This document shows positions 18,752-28,476 of a DNA stretch of 64,000 nucleotides, piece after piece. The DNA lies in assembly GCF_001375495.1 (NCBI RefSeq), contig NZ_LN831058.1:1570768-1634767 (forward strand). The letters are read 5' to 3'. A model generated the notes under the pieces. The model was given only the letters and a program-made list of their open reading frames with translations. It had not been told where the DNA came from and searched no databases. The stretch comes from Flaviflexus massiliensis. GTDB lineage: Bacteria; Actinomycetota; Actinomycetes; Actinomycetales; Actinomycetaceae. The first letter of the stretch is position 1. Each line of letters begins with the position of its first letter. The position numbers and the translations under genes are program-made.

Positions 18752-21439
18752 ATGCGCACTGCAGAGATTCGCAACCGTTGGCTTGACTACTTCGCAAAGA
18801 AGAATCATCACGTAGCCGACTCGGTCCCACTCGTGTCCCCGGATCCCTCGATCCTGTTCACGATTGCGGGCATGGTCCCCTTCATCCCCTACATTCTCGG
18901 CACCGAGAAGGCACCGTGGCCCCGCGTTGCTTCCGTGCAGAAGTGCATCCGCACCAACGACATTGAGAACGTTGGTCGCACCACCCGTCACGGCACGTTC
19001 TTCCAGATGGCGGGGAACTTTTCCTTCGGTGACTACTTCAAGGAAGGTGCACTCGACCTCTCCTGGGAGCTGCTGACCACAAGCCAGGATGAGGGCGGCT
19101 ACGGCCTTGACCCGGAGCGCCTCTGGATCACCCTGTGGGAAGAAGACACGGTCTCCTACGAGCACCTGACAAAGAAGATCGGGATGGACGAATCCCGCAT
19201 CGTTCTCCTGCCCTGGGAAGAAGCCTGCTGGGATACGGGCCAGCCGGGTCCTGCCGGTTCCACGGCAGAGTGGCACTACGATCGCGGCCCAGAGTTTGGT
19301 CCCGATGCCAAGAGTGGCAAGGTTCCGGGATGGCCGGGCAATGCCGAATCCGAGGATCGCTACATCGAGATTTGGAACAACGTGTTTGACCAGTTCGTGC
19401 GCGGCGAGGGCCAGGGCAAGGAATACGAGCTCACGGGCGAACTCGAGCAGAAGTCGATCGATACCGGTCTCGGTGTTGAGCGCCTTGCCTACCTCCTGCA
19501 GGGCAAGAACAACATGTACGAAATCGATGAGGTTTTCCCCGTCATCGAGGCCGCACAGAAGCTGACGGGCAAGACCTACGGCACCGACAACGAGGATGAT
19601 GTCAAGCTCCGCATCATTGCCGACCACGTGCGTTCCGCACTCATGCTCATTGGGGATGGCGTGCGCCCGGGTAACGACGGTCGCGGCTACGTGCTGCGCC
19701 GCCTCATCCGCCGCGCGGTCCGTTCCGTGCGCCTGCTCGGCTACGACGAGGTTGCCCTGCCGACCCTGCTGCCGGTGTCAATGGAGGTCATGTCCGAGTC
19801 GTACCCCGAACTTAAGACAAACTTCGCCCGCATCTCCGAGGTTGCCTACGCGGAGGAGGAAGCGTTCCGCAGGACACTGGCATCCGGTACCACGATCTTT
19901 GAGAACGCTGTCAAGAACCTCAAGCAATCGGGGAAGAGCACCGTCCTGTCCGGATCCGATGCCTTCACTCTGCACGACACGTATGGTTTCCCGATCGACC
20001 TGACGCTGGAGATGGCGGAGGAAGCCGGGGTGTCCGTGGATGCGGATGGCTTCACGGCTCTCATGAAGGAACAGAAGGACCGGGCACGGGCCGATGCTCA
20101 GGCAAAGAAGACGGGCCACGTTGATGTTCAGGTCTACCAGGACCTGCTCGGCAAGTCCGGTGCCACCAACTTCCTGGGCTACACGGAATCAGTCACGGAC
20201 GGTACCGTCCAGGCGATTCTTGTGGATGGTCAGCCGGTTCCCGCTGCTGAGGCTCCCGCCGAGGTTGAGATCATCCTCAACCAGACTCCGTTCTGGGCAG
20301 AGCAGGGTGGTCAGCTTGCTGACCACGGCACTATTTCTGTTGCCGGTGGCGGTCTTGTCGATGTCATGGATGTTCAGTCACCCATCAAGGGGCTCATCGT
20401 GCACCGCGGCACCCTGACCGAAGGCTCTGTTGCCCTGGATGACCAGGTCCATGCCGAGATCGATGTGGACCGCAGGGGACAGATCGCGCGCGCCCACACG
20501 GCCACCCACATGGTCCATAAGGCTCTGCACGAGTTCCTCGGGGAGCAGGCCACCCAGGCCGGTTCCGAGAACTCTCCCTCCCGCCTCCGTTTCGACTTCC
20601 GTCACGGACAGCAGGTCCCCACCGATGTTTTGACGGACATTGAGGGTCGAGTCAACTCCCGCCTCCAAGACAACCTCCTGGTGACGGACGAGCAGATGAG
20701 CCTCGACGAAGCCAAGAAGCAGGGGGCAACCGCCCTCTTTGGTGAAAAGTACGGCGACAGGGTTCGCGTGGTGTCAATCGGTGGCGACTGGTCGAAGGAA
20801 CTCTGTGCCGGTACGCACGTTCCCGAAACCGGAAACATCGGTCTCGTGTCCGTTCTCGGTGAGGCCTCCATCGGATCCGGTGTCCGCCGCATCGATGCCC
20901 TCGTTGGTCAGGGAGCGTACGCGGCAGGTGCAAAGGAACGCGCCCTGGTCTCGCAGATCTCGGCCATGGTCGGCGCCCGCCCGAATGAGCTTCCCGACCG
21001 CATCGACTCGATCATGACCCGCCTGAAGAACGCGGAGAAGGAAATTGCCGCGATGCGGACGGCGCAACTCATGGCCGGCGCTGACGATATTGCGAAGTCC
21101 GCAACCCGCCACGGTAACGCCCTGTTCGCATGGAAGGACCTGGGTGATGGGGTGAGCGGTGACGACCTGCGTACCCTCGCACTCGACGTGCGCTCCAAGA
21201 TCGCCGAATCCGAGCCCGCCGTGGTGGCGATCTTTGGTCAGTCCAAGGGCCGACCCATGGTTGTTATTGCCACGAACGAGACGGCGCGTGAGAACGGCAT
21301 CAAGGCCGGAGCTCTCGTCAAGGTCGCATCGGGCGTGCTCGGTGGTGGCGGCGGCGGTAAGGACGATGTTGCCCAGGGTGGCGGACAGGATCCCACCAAG
21401 ATCGCAAATGCTGCGCGGGCGATTGAGAGCTCCCTCTGA
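18752..21439 (+). CDS. alaS: Alanyl-tRNA synthetase
   Basis: Class II synthetase that charges tRNA-Ala and edits mischarged Ser and Gly. The 895-residue length is standard. The catalytic domain begins MRTAEIRNRWLDYFAKKNHH and has motif 2 (RHGTFFQMAGNFSFGDYF). The editing domain has the zinc site HTATHMVHKALH and CAGTHV. The C-terminal Ala region has the glycine-rich VLGGGGGGKDDVAQGGG element. The start is ATG with AGAGGA upstream. ruvX follows within 14 nt and is probably translated from the same mRNA. Confidence 0.98.
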   Translation: MRTAEIRNRWLDYFAKKNHHVADSVPLVSPDPSILFTIAGMVPFIPYILGTEKAPWPRVASVQKCIRTNDIENVGRTTRHGTFFQMAGNFSFGDYFKEGALDLSWELLTTSQDEGGYGLDPERLWITLWEEDTVSYEHLTKKIGMDESRIVLLPWEEACWDTGQPGPAGSTAEWHYDRGPEFGPDAKSGKVPGWPGNAESEDRYIEIWNNVFDQFVRGEGQGKEYELTGELEQKSIDTGLGVERLAYLLQGKNNMYEIDEVFPVIEAAQKLTGKTYGTDNEDDVKLRIIADHVRSALMLIGDGVRPGNDGRGYVLRRLIRRAVRSVRLLGYDEVALPTLLPVSMEVMSESYPELKTNFARISEVAYAEEEAFRRTLASGTTIFENAVKNLKQSGKSTVLSGSDAFTLHDTYGFPIDLTLEMAEEAGVSVDADGFTALMKEQKDRARADAQAKKTGHVDVQVYQDLLGKSGATNFLGYTESVTDGTVQAILVDGQPVPAAEAPAEVEIILNQTPFWAEQGGQLADHGTISVAGGGLVDVMDVQSPIKGLIVHRGTLTEGSVALDDQVHAEIDVDRRGQIARAHTATHMVHKALHEFLGEQATQAGSENSPSRLRFDFRHGQQVPTDVLTDIEGRVNSRLQDNLLVTDEQMSLDEAKKQGATALFGEKYGDRVRVVSIGGDWSKELCAGTHVPETGNIGLVSVLGEASIGSGVRRIDALVGQGAYAAGAKERALVSQISAMVGARPNELPDRIDSIMTRLKNAEKEIAAMRTAQLMAGADDIAKSATRHGNALFAWKDLGDGVSGDDLRTLALDVRSKIAESEPAVVAIFGQSKGRPMVVIATNETARENGIKAGALVKVASGVLGGGGGGKDDVAQGGGQDPTKIANAARAIESSL

Positions 21440-21453
21440 GTAAGCGTAAGGGC

Positions 21454-21918
21454 GTGCGCCTGGCCTTCGATGTGGGCCGGGCGCGCATCGGCGTTGCATC
21501 CTGCGATGAGGATGCGATTCTCTGTTCCCCGGTGGAAACTCTCTACCGTGATCGACGTGGCGATAGTCACTTTGATGACGTGGATGACCTGATTGACGAA
21601 TATGAACCGATCGAGGTCATCGTCGGTCTGCCAATGAACATGGACGGAACCGAAGGCGCATCTGCGAAAGATGCTCGGAAATTTGCCCATCAGGTTGCGT
21701 TACGGCATCGTAACATTGGGGTACGTTTAGTAGACGAACGGCTAACAACAGTTAGCGCACACAAGACTTTGCACGAGGCAGGCAAGTCCGAGCGTCGCCA
21801 CCGATCCGTGGTTGACCAGGTCGCTGCTATCCTCATCCTCGAGCTAGCCCTCGACATCGAAGACCGAACGGGGTTACCACCGGGGGAGCAGGTAGGCAGA
21901 AAGGGCACGCATGGGTGA
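21454..21918 (+). CDS. ruvX: Putative pre-16S rRNA nuclease / Holliday junction resolvase-like (RuvX/YqgF)
   Basis: RNase H-fold nuclease thought to mature the 5' end of 16S rRNA. The 154 residues show the first acidic motif LAFDVGRARIGVA, the IVGLPMNMDGTEG loop, the VRLVDERLTTVSA motif with the catalytic Glu, and the final DQVAAILILELALD motif with Asp. GTG 21454 is the annotated start; the ribosome site is weak and translation may be coupled to alaS. It overlaps mltG by 8 nt. Confidence 0.93.
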   Translation: MRLAFDVGRARIGVASCDEDAILCSPVETLYRDRRGDSHFDDVDDLIDEYEPIEVIVGLPMNMDGTEGASAKDARKFAHQVALRHRNIGVRLVDERLTTVSAHKTLHEAGKSERRHRSVVDQVAAILILELALDIEDRTGLPPGEQVGRKGTHG

Positions 21919-23107
21919 CATCTTCGACGCGTTCAGTGACGAAACCGTCACAGAATCTGAGAAGGCACGGCCCCGTAAGAAACGCGGCAGCCGCTCCACC
22001 GCCATCGTCATTCTGGTCATTGCGATCCTCGCCGGCATTACCGCCGCCATCCTGCCCAACGTGAGGGACTGGATCACGAACGGACCCGCTTCCGAAATCT
22101 TTAGCAACAGCCCCGAGGACTATCCCGAAGGCCAAGAGGGTGAACCTGTGCAGGTCACGATTCCCGATGGGTCCACGGGATCGGACATGGCTGCGATTCT
22201 TGTTGAAGCCGATGTGGTCGCCTCCACGGGTGCGTTCATTGACGCATTCAACGCAGATTCCGGTGCCGGCAGCATTCAGCCTGGAACCTACGAGTTGCCG
22301 ACCCAGATCCCGGCCCAGCGCGCGATCTCGCTCCTGAAGGACCACGACGCGCAGCGCGTCGACGTCAACATCACGATCCCCGAAGGCTTCACCCGCACCC
22401 AGGTGCACGAGCGGATCGCGAACCTGCTCGATGTCGATATTGCCGATGTTGCGGCGGCCTCCGAGAACGCTGAAGCGATTGGCTTGCCCCCCGAGGCGGA
22501 AGGAAACGTCGAGGGCTGGTATAAGCCCGGCACGTACATGATTTCCCCCGACACCCCTGTACACGAAGTGCTTGCCGAGATGGTCTCGGCCCGCAAGTCC
22601 GAGCTCGACTCGCTCGGGATTCCCGAAGGTGAACGACAAGAAGTACTAATCAAGGCCTCCATCCTCGAACGCGAGGTCAACCTGCCCCAGTACTACGCTC
22701 AGGTCGCCCGGGTTATCGAAAACCGGCTGGTCGATACCGAGTCGGTCAACGGCAGGTTGCAGATGGACTCGACCGTGCTCTACGGGGTTGGCAAGTCCGG
22801 TGGCATTCCCACCGCGGAGGATCTCGCGAACGACAATCCCTACAACACGTACCGCCACGGCGGTTTGCCGCCCACCCCGATCGGGGCTGCTGGCAAGCCA
22901 GCCATCGAAGCCGTTCTCAACCCGGCTGATGGGGACTGGCTGTTCTTTGTCACTGTGGATCTGCACTCGGGTGAGACGCTGTTTGCGGCTACCCTGGAAG
23001 AACACAACGAAAACAAAGCTCGCCTTGACTCGTGGCTGGAACAGAACCCGGACTACGGGCGTTCCGATGCTCCCGAGGTTGGCGGGGATGAAGAAGGGGA
23101 AGGCTGA
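21911..23107 (+). CDS. mltG: Endolytic transglycosylase MltG
   Basis: Inner-membrane lytic transglycosylase that cuts nascent glycan strands and sets peptidoglycan chain length. A basic cytosolic head (residues 1-33) precedes one membrane segment (about 34-56). The extracellular part has a LysM-like region and the catalytic YceG domain with SILEREVNLPQYYAQVARVI (catalytic Glu), LQMDSTVLYG and NPYNTYRHGGLPPTPI. Length 398. It overlaps aroE by 1 nt. Confidence 0.95.
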   Translation: MGDIFDAFSDETVTESEKARPRKKRGSRSTAIVILVIAILAGITAAILPNVRDWITNGPASEIFSNSPEDYPEGQEGEPVQVTIPDGSTGSDMAAILVEADVVASTGAFIDAFNADSGAGSIQPGTYELPTQIPAQRAISLLKDHDAQRVDVNITIPEGFTRTQVHERIANLLDVDIADVAAASENAEAIGLPPEAEGNVEGWYKPGTYMISPDTPVHEVLAEMVSARKSELDSLGIPEGERQEVLIKASILEREVNLPQYYAQVARVIENRLVDTESVNGRLQMDSTVLYGVGKSGGIPTAEDLANDNPYNTYRHGGLPPTPIGAAGKPAIEAVLNPADGDWLFFVTVDLHSGETLFAATLEEHNENKARLDSWLEQNPDYGRSDAPEVGGDEEGEG

Positions 23108-23946
23108 TGAAGAAGGCAGGGATTGCCGGATACCCGGTGGATCACTCACTCTCACCGGTCATTCACAATGCCGCCTATAGGGACATGGGCGAAGATATCG
23201 AATACGGGTTCTATCCCACCCCGCTCGAACAGCTCGATGACCTGATCGGCGGTCTCGATGACACGTGGGCAGGCCTGTCGTTGACGATGCCGCTCAAGCA
23301 GGCCGTAATCGACAAGCTCGATTTTGTTGATGGCCTCGCCAAGACCGTCGGCGCGGTCAACACGGTCTGCTACCAGCCCAGTGGCGGGCAGGTCGTCGGA
23401 TTCAACACGGACGTGTACGGCATCGCCCAAGCAGTTCGTGAGTCCGGTGAAATCTCAACGCCCTCAGCGATCATCCTCGGTGCAAGAGCAACCGCTTCCT
23501 CGGCTCTCGCTGCATGCGTGGAGCTGGGCATCAAGCAGCACATCACGCTCGCCGCCCGCAATCACGGCGGTTTTGGTTCGGCGGTAGCTGCGGCCTCCCG
23601 CATGGACCTCAGCCCCTCACTGGTAAAGCTGACCGACAACATCGAGAGCTCACTCGCAGGCACTGGGCTCCTCGTCTCGACACTCCCGGGCGGTGTGGCG
23701 GACGATCTGGCGGACCGGATCACGGATGCCAACCTCAATCTGTCCGGACTCACCGTCCTTGACGTGAACTATCACCCGTGGCCGAGCAAGCTCGTGGCGG
23801 CGACCGAGGCGCGTGGCGCAACGATTGTTCCGGGCTGGGCCATGCTCCTTCACCAGGCCGTCTCCCAGGTCCGACTCTTCACGAACCGCACCCCGGATGT
23901 GGGGGTTATGAGGGCGGCTCTCGAGGCTGAACTGGCACGGCGATGA
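23107..23946 (+). CDS. aroE: Shikimate dehydrogenase
   Basis: Reduces 3-dehydroshikimate to shikimate with NADPH, step four of the shikimate pathway. Of 279 residues, the substrate domain has AGYPVDHSLSPVIHN and SLTMPLKQAV (with the catalytic Lys), and VGAVNTVCY. The nucleotide-binding domain shows ILGARATASSALAA, where the usual GAGG is GARA, a common actinobacterial variant. It begins a run of chorismate genes interrupted only by a prepilin peptidase. Confidence 0.95.
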   Translation: MKKAGIAGYPVDHSLSPVIHNAAYRDMGEDIEYGFYPTPLEQLDDLIGGLDDTWAGLSLTMPLKQAVIDKLDFVDGLAKTVGAVNTVCYQPSGGQVVGFNTDVYGIAQAVRESGEISTPSAIILGARATASSALAACVELGIKQHITLAARNHGGFGSAVAAASRMDLSPSLVKLTDNIESSLAGTGLLVSTLPGGVADDLADRITDANLNLSGLTVLDVNYHPWPSKLVAATEARGATIVPGWAMLLHQAVSQVRLFTNRTPDVGVMRAALEAELARR

Positions 23947-24491
23947 ACTGGACCAGGGGAGTTCCGGTCCTGTGGATTTCCCTTGCCTTGCTCGCTGGCG
24001 CTATTGCCGGTCTTGTTGTCGGCTGGGATCAGCTGTTCGGTGCCACCACCGTTTACTCAACCCTTTTGGGGGCGGTTCTCGGGGTGCTATTTCTCATCGA
24101 TGCGAGGACGCAGTACCTGCCCGACGGGTGGCTCATCATTGCCGGGATCCTCACAGTCCTTCATCCCATCACCGTCATGGTGGCGGTTGACTTTCCCGCG
24201 GGCGGCATCATGCTCCTCCTTGTCCTCGTGGGCGCAAGTATTGGCTTCTGCACGTTTGCGATCGCCCGGATCCTGTCCAACTATCAGCTTGGTCTAGGGG
24301 ACGTGAAACTGGCCGCCGTGCTCGGTGGCTGGTTGCTCCCACTCGGCTGGAAGGCGCTGGGACTCGCCCTTGTGGCGACCGTCGCAATCGGGGCGGTCTG
24401 GGTGCTTGTCAGCATTTTGAGGGGCCAGCGGACCGCACCCTACGGTCCGGCCATGGTCCTAGGGGCGATACTGGCAACCGGCCTGGCCTAA
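23943..24491 (+). CDS. Prepilin peptidase, short type (A24 family)
   Basis: Aspartic membrane peptidase that would process type IV pilin-like leader peptides. The 182-residue protein keeps only the peptidase domain, without the cytosolic zinc and methylase domain of PilD. Catalytic aspartates are visible as Asp53 (FLIDARTQYLPD) and Asp120 in the GxGDxK motif (LGLGDVKLAAVLGGW). About six membrane segments. It overlaps aroE by 4 nt; no pilin genes are in the window, so its substrates lie elsewhere. Confidence 0.88.
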   Translation: MNWTRGVPVLWISLALLAGAIAGLVVGWDQLFGATTVYSTLLGAVLGVLFLIDARTQYLPDGWLIIAGILTVLHPITVMVAVDFPAGGIMLLLVLVGASIGFCTFAIARILSNYQLGLGDVKLAAVLGGWLLPLGWKALGLALVATVAIGAVWVLVSILRGQRTAPYGPAMVLGAILATGLA

Positions 24492-24512
24492 AACTCTGGC
24501 AAGATAGTTGTC

Positions 24513-25724
24513 ATGTTGTGGATGACTGCTGGAGAATCACACGGCCCCGCCCTTGTCGGGGTCGTCGAAGGACTACCCGCCGGTATTGAGGTGCAGAGCT
24601 CCGACATTAGCTCGGCACTCGCTCGCCGCAGGCTCGGAGCCGGGCGCGGCTCCCGCCAGAAGTTTGAGAAGGACGAGCTGGAGATCCTTGCCGGCATCCG
24701 TCACGGCAAGACCATTGGTTCCCCCATTGCCCTCGTCATCCGGAACTCGGAATGGCCGAAGTGGACCGCTGTTATGAGTCCCGACCCGGTCGATCCCTCC
24801 GAGCTTTTAATTGATGCTGGGACTGGGGATGAAAGGGAGATTTCCCGCAACAAGAAGCTCACCAGGCCCCGCCCCGGTCACGCAGACCTCGTGGGCATGA
24901 TGAAGTACGGCTTCGACGAGGCCCGCCCGGTCCTCGAACGCGCCTCTGCGCGCGAGACCGCAACCCGCGTTGCTCTCGGTGAGATCGCTGCCCGCTTCCT
25001 CTCCCAGGCCGCAGGCATCGAACTTGTCTCCCACGTCGTGCGCGTCGGATCGGTTGCAGTTCCGGAGGATGCTGATAAGCCGTGGCCCGGGGATGTGACT
25101 CAGCTTGACGAGGATCCCGCTCGCTGCTTCGACAAGGACACGTCGGTGGCCATGCAGGAGGAGATCAAGGCCGCCCAGAAGGACGGTGACACCCTCGGAG
25201 GTGTCGTTGAGGTGCTCGTATACGGAATGCCTCCCGGTCTTGGTTCCTATATTTCTTCCCAGCGCAGGCTCGATGGGCGGCTCGCCCAGGCACTCATGGG
25301 TATCCAGGCCGTCAAGGGCGTCGAGGTCGGTGACGGCTTCACGACGGCAGCGCGCCGCGGCTCGGAGGCACACGATGAGATCGTGACCCAGGACGGCAGG
25401 ATTGTGCGCAAAACCAACCGTGCGGGAGGCACCGAGGGCGGAATGTCGAACGGTGAAGTTCTGCGCGTCCGTGCCGCGATCAAACCCATTTCGACCGTGC
25501 CGAGGGCGCTCGCCACAATCGACACCGAGACCGGTGAACCAGCAACCGCCATCCACCAGCGTTCCGATACGACCGCGGTCGTGCCCGGTGCCGTTATTGC
25601 CGAAGCCATGGTTGCCCTCACGCTAGCCGAGGCATTGCTGGAAAAGACCGGGGGAGACTCGCTTGCCGAGGTTCGCAGGAATCTTGCTGGCTACCTCAAG
25701 TCACGCGGGGAGCACCTCTCATGA
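24513..25724 (+). CDS. aroC: Chorismate synthase
   Basis: Makes chorismate from EPSP with reduced FMN. The 403-residue protein starts [20 protein letters not shown] and has the signatures [33 protein letters not shown] and the C-terminal [19 protein letters not shown]. Length matches the bacterial enzyme. It overlaps aroKB by 4 nt (ATGA), so the two are translationally coupled. Confidence 0.97.
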   Translation: MLWMTAGESHGPALVGVVEGLPAGIEVQSSDISSALARRRLGAGRGSRQKFEKDELEILAGIRHGKTIGSPIALVIRNSEWPKWTAVMSPDPVDPSELLIDAGTGDEREISRNKKLTRPRPGHADLVGMMKYGFDEARPVLERASARETATRVALGEIAARFLSQAAGIELVSHVVRVGSVAVPEDADKPWPGDVTQLDEDPARCFDKDTSVAMQEEIKAAQKDGDTLGGVVEVLVYGMPPGLGSYISSQRRLDGRLAQALMGIQAVKGVEVGDGFTTAARRGSEAHDEIVTQDGRIVRKTNRAGGTEGGMSNGEVLRVRAAIKPISTVPRALATIDTETGEPATAIHQRSDTTAVVPGAVIAEAMVALTLAEALLEKTGGDSLAEVRRNLAGYLKSRGEHLS

Positions 25725-27271
25725 GCCGTCCCTACGCGGTCTTCATCGGCCTTCCCGGGTCCGGCAAGTCGACCATGGCCAAGCACATTGCCGAGATTCA
25801 CGGTCTCGAATCTGCCGATAGTGACGATCTCATCGTCGAAAAAGCTGGCAAGACCATTCCCGAGATCTTCGACGAGGTCGGCGAGGAGGGCTTCCGCAAG
25901 ATCGAGCTGGAGACCATCATCGAAGCGCTCTCAACTTTCGATGGTGTGCTGGCGCTCGGTGGGGGAGCAATCGTGTCCCCCGGTGTGCGCAAGGCACTGC
26001 GCGGGCAGCGCGTCGTCCTCATCGCCGCGGATCACGGAATCCTGCTTGAACGGGTCTCCCGACATCCCTCGCGCAGGCCACTGCTTGAGGCGAGCCCCGA
26101 AGAGTCGCTGCGGAGGCTCAGCGCTGAGCGCGAGCCCCTCTACCGTCAGGTCGCGACCCTGACGGTTAAGACCGATACGAGGCCCCCGGCGCGGCTGGCG
26201 AGCGAGATCTATGCCCAGCTCGAATCGGATGCGACGACAATCGATGTCGTCGACTACGCGGTGCACGTTGGTCACCACCTTGATCACCGGGTTGCCCAGG
26301 CCGCAACCTCCGCATCCTCCGCGCTCGTCGTTCACCCGGAAGCACTCACCGAGAAGGCGGACCGGATCCACCGTGAACTCGAGGCCCGTGGGATCCCCAG
26401 CCGCAGCTTTGTTGTGCCCGCGGGGGAAGAGCAGAAGCACCACCGTGAACTTGTTCGCGCCTGGGACACGCTCGGTGACATGAAGATGGCACGCGATGGC
26501 GTTGTTATTGGACTGGGTGGGGGAGCGACAACGGATCTTGCTGGCTTCATCGCCGCCACGTGGTTGCGGGGTGTTGACCTTATCCAGGTGCCCACGAGCC
26601 TGCTGGGCATGGTGGATGCTGCCGTTGGTGGCAAGACCGGGATCGATACCCCCGCAGGCAAGAACCTCGTGGGCGCATTCCACAAGCCCATCAGCGTCAT
26701 CGCCGATCTTGACTCACTACGCACTCTGCCGAACGAAGAACTGGTCGCCGGACTCGGCGAAGTTGTGAAGTGCGGGTGGATCGAGGACCGTGCAATCCTT
26801 GACCTGGACTCACACGAACTGCTCAATCCCGATAGTTCCGCACTGCGAGAGGCGATTGTTCGCTCCATTGCCGTCAAGGCCCGAATCGTCACCGAAGACT
26901 TCAAGGAGACCGGGGCCAGGGAATTCCTCAACTACGGGCACACCCTGGCACACGCGATTGAAAAAGTTGAGAACTTCTCCGTACGCCACGGCGAAGCCGT
27001 CGCCATCGGATCCGTGTTCGCCGCAGCACTTGCTCGTGCCGCCGGAGTTTCCGATCTCGTAGAACAACACATTGAATCCTTTGCGAGTGTGGGCTTGCCC
27101 GTCACCTACAAGCCCGGCAGACGGGCCGAACTCGTGGACGCGATGATGAACGACAAGAAGGTCCGCAACGGAAAACTGCGCTTCATCCTCTTGAGGCAAC
27201 AGGGTGAACCCTTTGTGTTCGAGCCTAGTCAGGCCCATCTTGATGCTGCGTGGGAAGCGGTTGGCGCATGA
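25721..27271 (+). CDS. aroKB: Fused shikimate kinase / 3-dehydroquinate synthase
   Basis: One polypeptide of 516 residues for two shikimate-pathway steps. Residues 1 to about 165 are shikimate kinase with the P-loop GLPGSGKST (10-18), shikimate-binding Asp35 in [14 protein letters not shown], and the GGG loop ([11 protein letters not shown]). Residues about 180-516 are dehydroquinate synthase with [40 protein letters not shown] and the zinc site [11 protein letters not shown]. The two are separate genes in most actinobacteria. The linker (about 165-185) is short. The stop overlaps the start of a kinase-like paralogue. Confidence 0.95.
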   Translation: MSRPYAVFIGLPGSGKSTMAKHIAEIHGLESADSDDLIVEKAGKTIPEIFDEVGEEGFRKIELETIIEALSTFDGVLALGGGAIVSPGVRKALRGQRVVLIAADHGILLERVSRHPSRRPLLEASPEESLRRLSAEREPLYRQVATLTVKTDTRPPARLASEIYAQLESDATTIDVVDYAVHVGHHLDHRVAQAATSASSALVVHPEALTEKADRIHRELEARGIPSRSFVVPAGEEQKHHRELVRAWDTLGDMKMARDGVVIGLGGGATTDLAGFIAATWLRGVDLIQVPTSLLGMVDAAVGGKTGIDTPAGKNLVGAFHKPISVIADLDSLRTLPNEELVAGLGEVVKCGWIEDRAILDLDSHELLNPDSSALREAIVRSIAVKARIVTEDFKETGAREFLNYGHTLAHAIEKVENFSVRHGEAVAIGSVFAAALARAAGVSDLVEQHIESFASVGLPVTYKPGRRAELVDAMMNDKKVRNGKLRFILLRQQGEPFVFEPSQAHLDAAWEAVGA

Positions 27272-27789
27272 TTATTCTCGTAGGCCCGGTCGGATCCGGT
27301 GGCACCGAGTTGCTTGCTGAATTTCAGAGCCGAGGGCTATCGGTATGCGATGCTGAGCAGCTCCTGGAGGAGCGGGAGGGCGAGAGCGCATCAGATCTGC
27401 TGATCTTCCAGGGGGCGACCGCCTACGCGGAGGCTGAACGCGGTGCCTCACTCGCCGCACTGGACTCGGGTGCAGACGTGGTGCTGCTTGGTTCGGGTGC
27501 GCTCGGCAACTCGGGCGATGATGATCGCGGCGTGGAAGTCCGAGCCCGCGTGGATGAAGCTGTCCGCCAAGGCGCCACGAAGGTGTTCTTGACCGCCGAG
27601 GCCAAGGTATTGATGAACCGTGCCGGTCTCGATATCCCACGCTCGGTTGCGATCGGTTCACCCCGTTCGTCGTACCTGACCCACCTCAAAGCTCGTGAAC
27701 CCCTCTACTCGGTAGGGGCGACCACGATCAACACCGCAAGCGGTGAGTGGCCGGTTCTTGCCGATGAGATCATGAACCTGACCTACTAA
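27268..27789 (+). CDS. Degenerate shikimate-kinase-like protein
   Basis: A 173-residue protein whose layout follows shikimate kinase along most of its length, yet with key residues lost. The P-loop reads GPVGSGGTE (6-14), so the Walker A lysine is Gly12; the shikimate-binding DSDD is CDAEQ (27-31); and GEEGFRKIE is GATAYAEAE, without the Arg. The tail keeps KAREPLYSVGATTINTAS, as in the true kinase. The reading frame is intact, and the ATG overlaps the aroKB stop. It probably does not phosphorylate shikimate; a regulatory or structural role is possible but unproven. Decay after duplication is the alternative. Confidence 0.75.
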   Translation: MIILVGPVGSGGTELLAEFQSRGLSVCDAEQLLEEREGESASDLLIFQGATAYAEAERGASLAALDSGADVVLLGSGALGNSGDDDRGVEVRARVDEAVRQGATKVFLTAEAKVLMNRAGLDIPRSVAIGSPRSSYLTHLKAREPLYSVGATTINTASGEWPVLADEIMNLTY

Positions 27790-27912
27790 CCGATTTCGTA
27801 TCTTCCCTATAATCCGTTTTTGCTCGCTACTTGCCTCACATTGGTATGGTCTTCTTGGGCTGATGCTTCAGTTAGCGGTAGTGTTTGGGTGACTAAAACT
27901 TAAGGAGTTTTC

Positions 27913-28476
27913 GTGGCAACATCGAACGATCTCAAGAACGGCATGGTGCTCGTTTTCGACAACCAACTCTGGTCTGTCGTTGAATTCCAGCACGTGAAGC
28001 CCGGTAAGGGCCCCGCCTTTGTGCGTACCAAGCTGAAGAACGTCCTGTCTGGCAAGACCGTTGATCGCACCCTGAACGCGGGCGTCAAGGTTGAGACCGC
28101 GACCATTGACCGCCGTGACATGCAGTATCTCTACAACGACGGTACCGACTACGTGTTCATGGACCTGGAAACCTACGACCAGCTCACGATCTCTCCCGAG
28201 ATCGTTGGTGATGCCGCGAACTTCCTCCTCGAGAACCAGAACGTCATCGTCGCAACCAACGAGGGCATCGTCCTGTTCATTGAGCTGCCGACCTCGGTCG
28301 TTCTCGAGATCACCTTCACAGAGCCTGGCCTCCAGGGCGACCGCTCCTCGGCAGGCACCAAGCCGGCCACGTTGGAGACCGGTTACGAAATCCAGGTCCC
28401 GCTGTTCCTCAACGAGAACACCAAGGTCAAGGTTGACACCCGTACCGGTGAATACCTCGGTCGCGCCACAGACTAG
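27913..28476 (+). CDS. efp: Elongation factor P
   Basis: Relieves ribosome stalling at polyproline. The 187-residue protein has the standard KOW and two OB domains. The tip loop reads [14 protein letters not shown], containing PGKGP, the actinobacterial subfamily in which the lysine is reported to be unmodified. No epmA/epmB or similar modification gene is seen here. GTG start with AAGGAG (27902-27907). nusB overlaps its stop by 1 nt. Confidence 0.97.
   Translation: MATSNDLKNGMVLVFDNQLWSVVEFQHVKPGKGPAFVRTKLKNVLSGKTVDRTLNAGVKVETATIDRRDMQYLYNDGTDYVFMDLETYDQLTISPEIVGDAANFLLENQNVIVATNEGIVLFIELPTSVVLEITFTEPGLQGDRSSAGTKPATLETGYEIQVPLFLNENTKVKVDTRTGEYLGRATD

Noticed and set aside
18317-19627. 436-codon open frame on the minus strand
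   Set aside because: It lies antisense to alaS and DUF948 in third-position-driven shadow frame; the protein has no recognisable motif.
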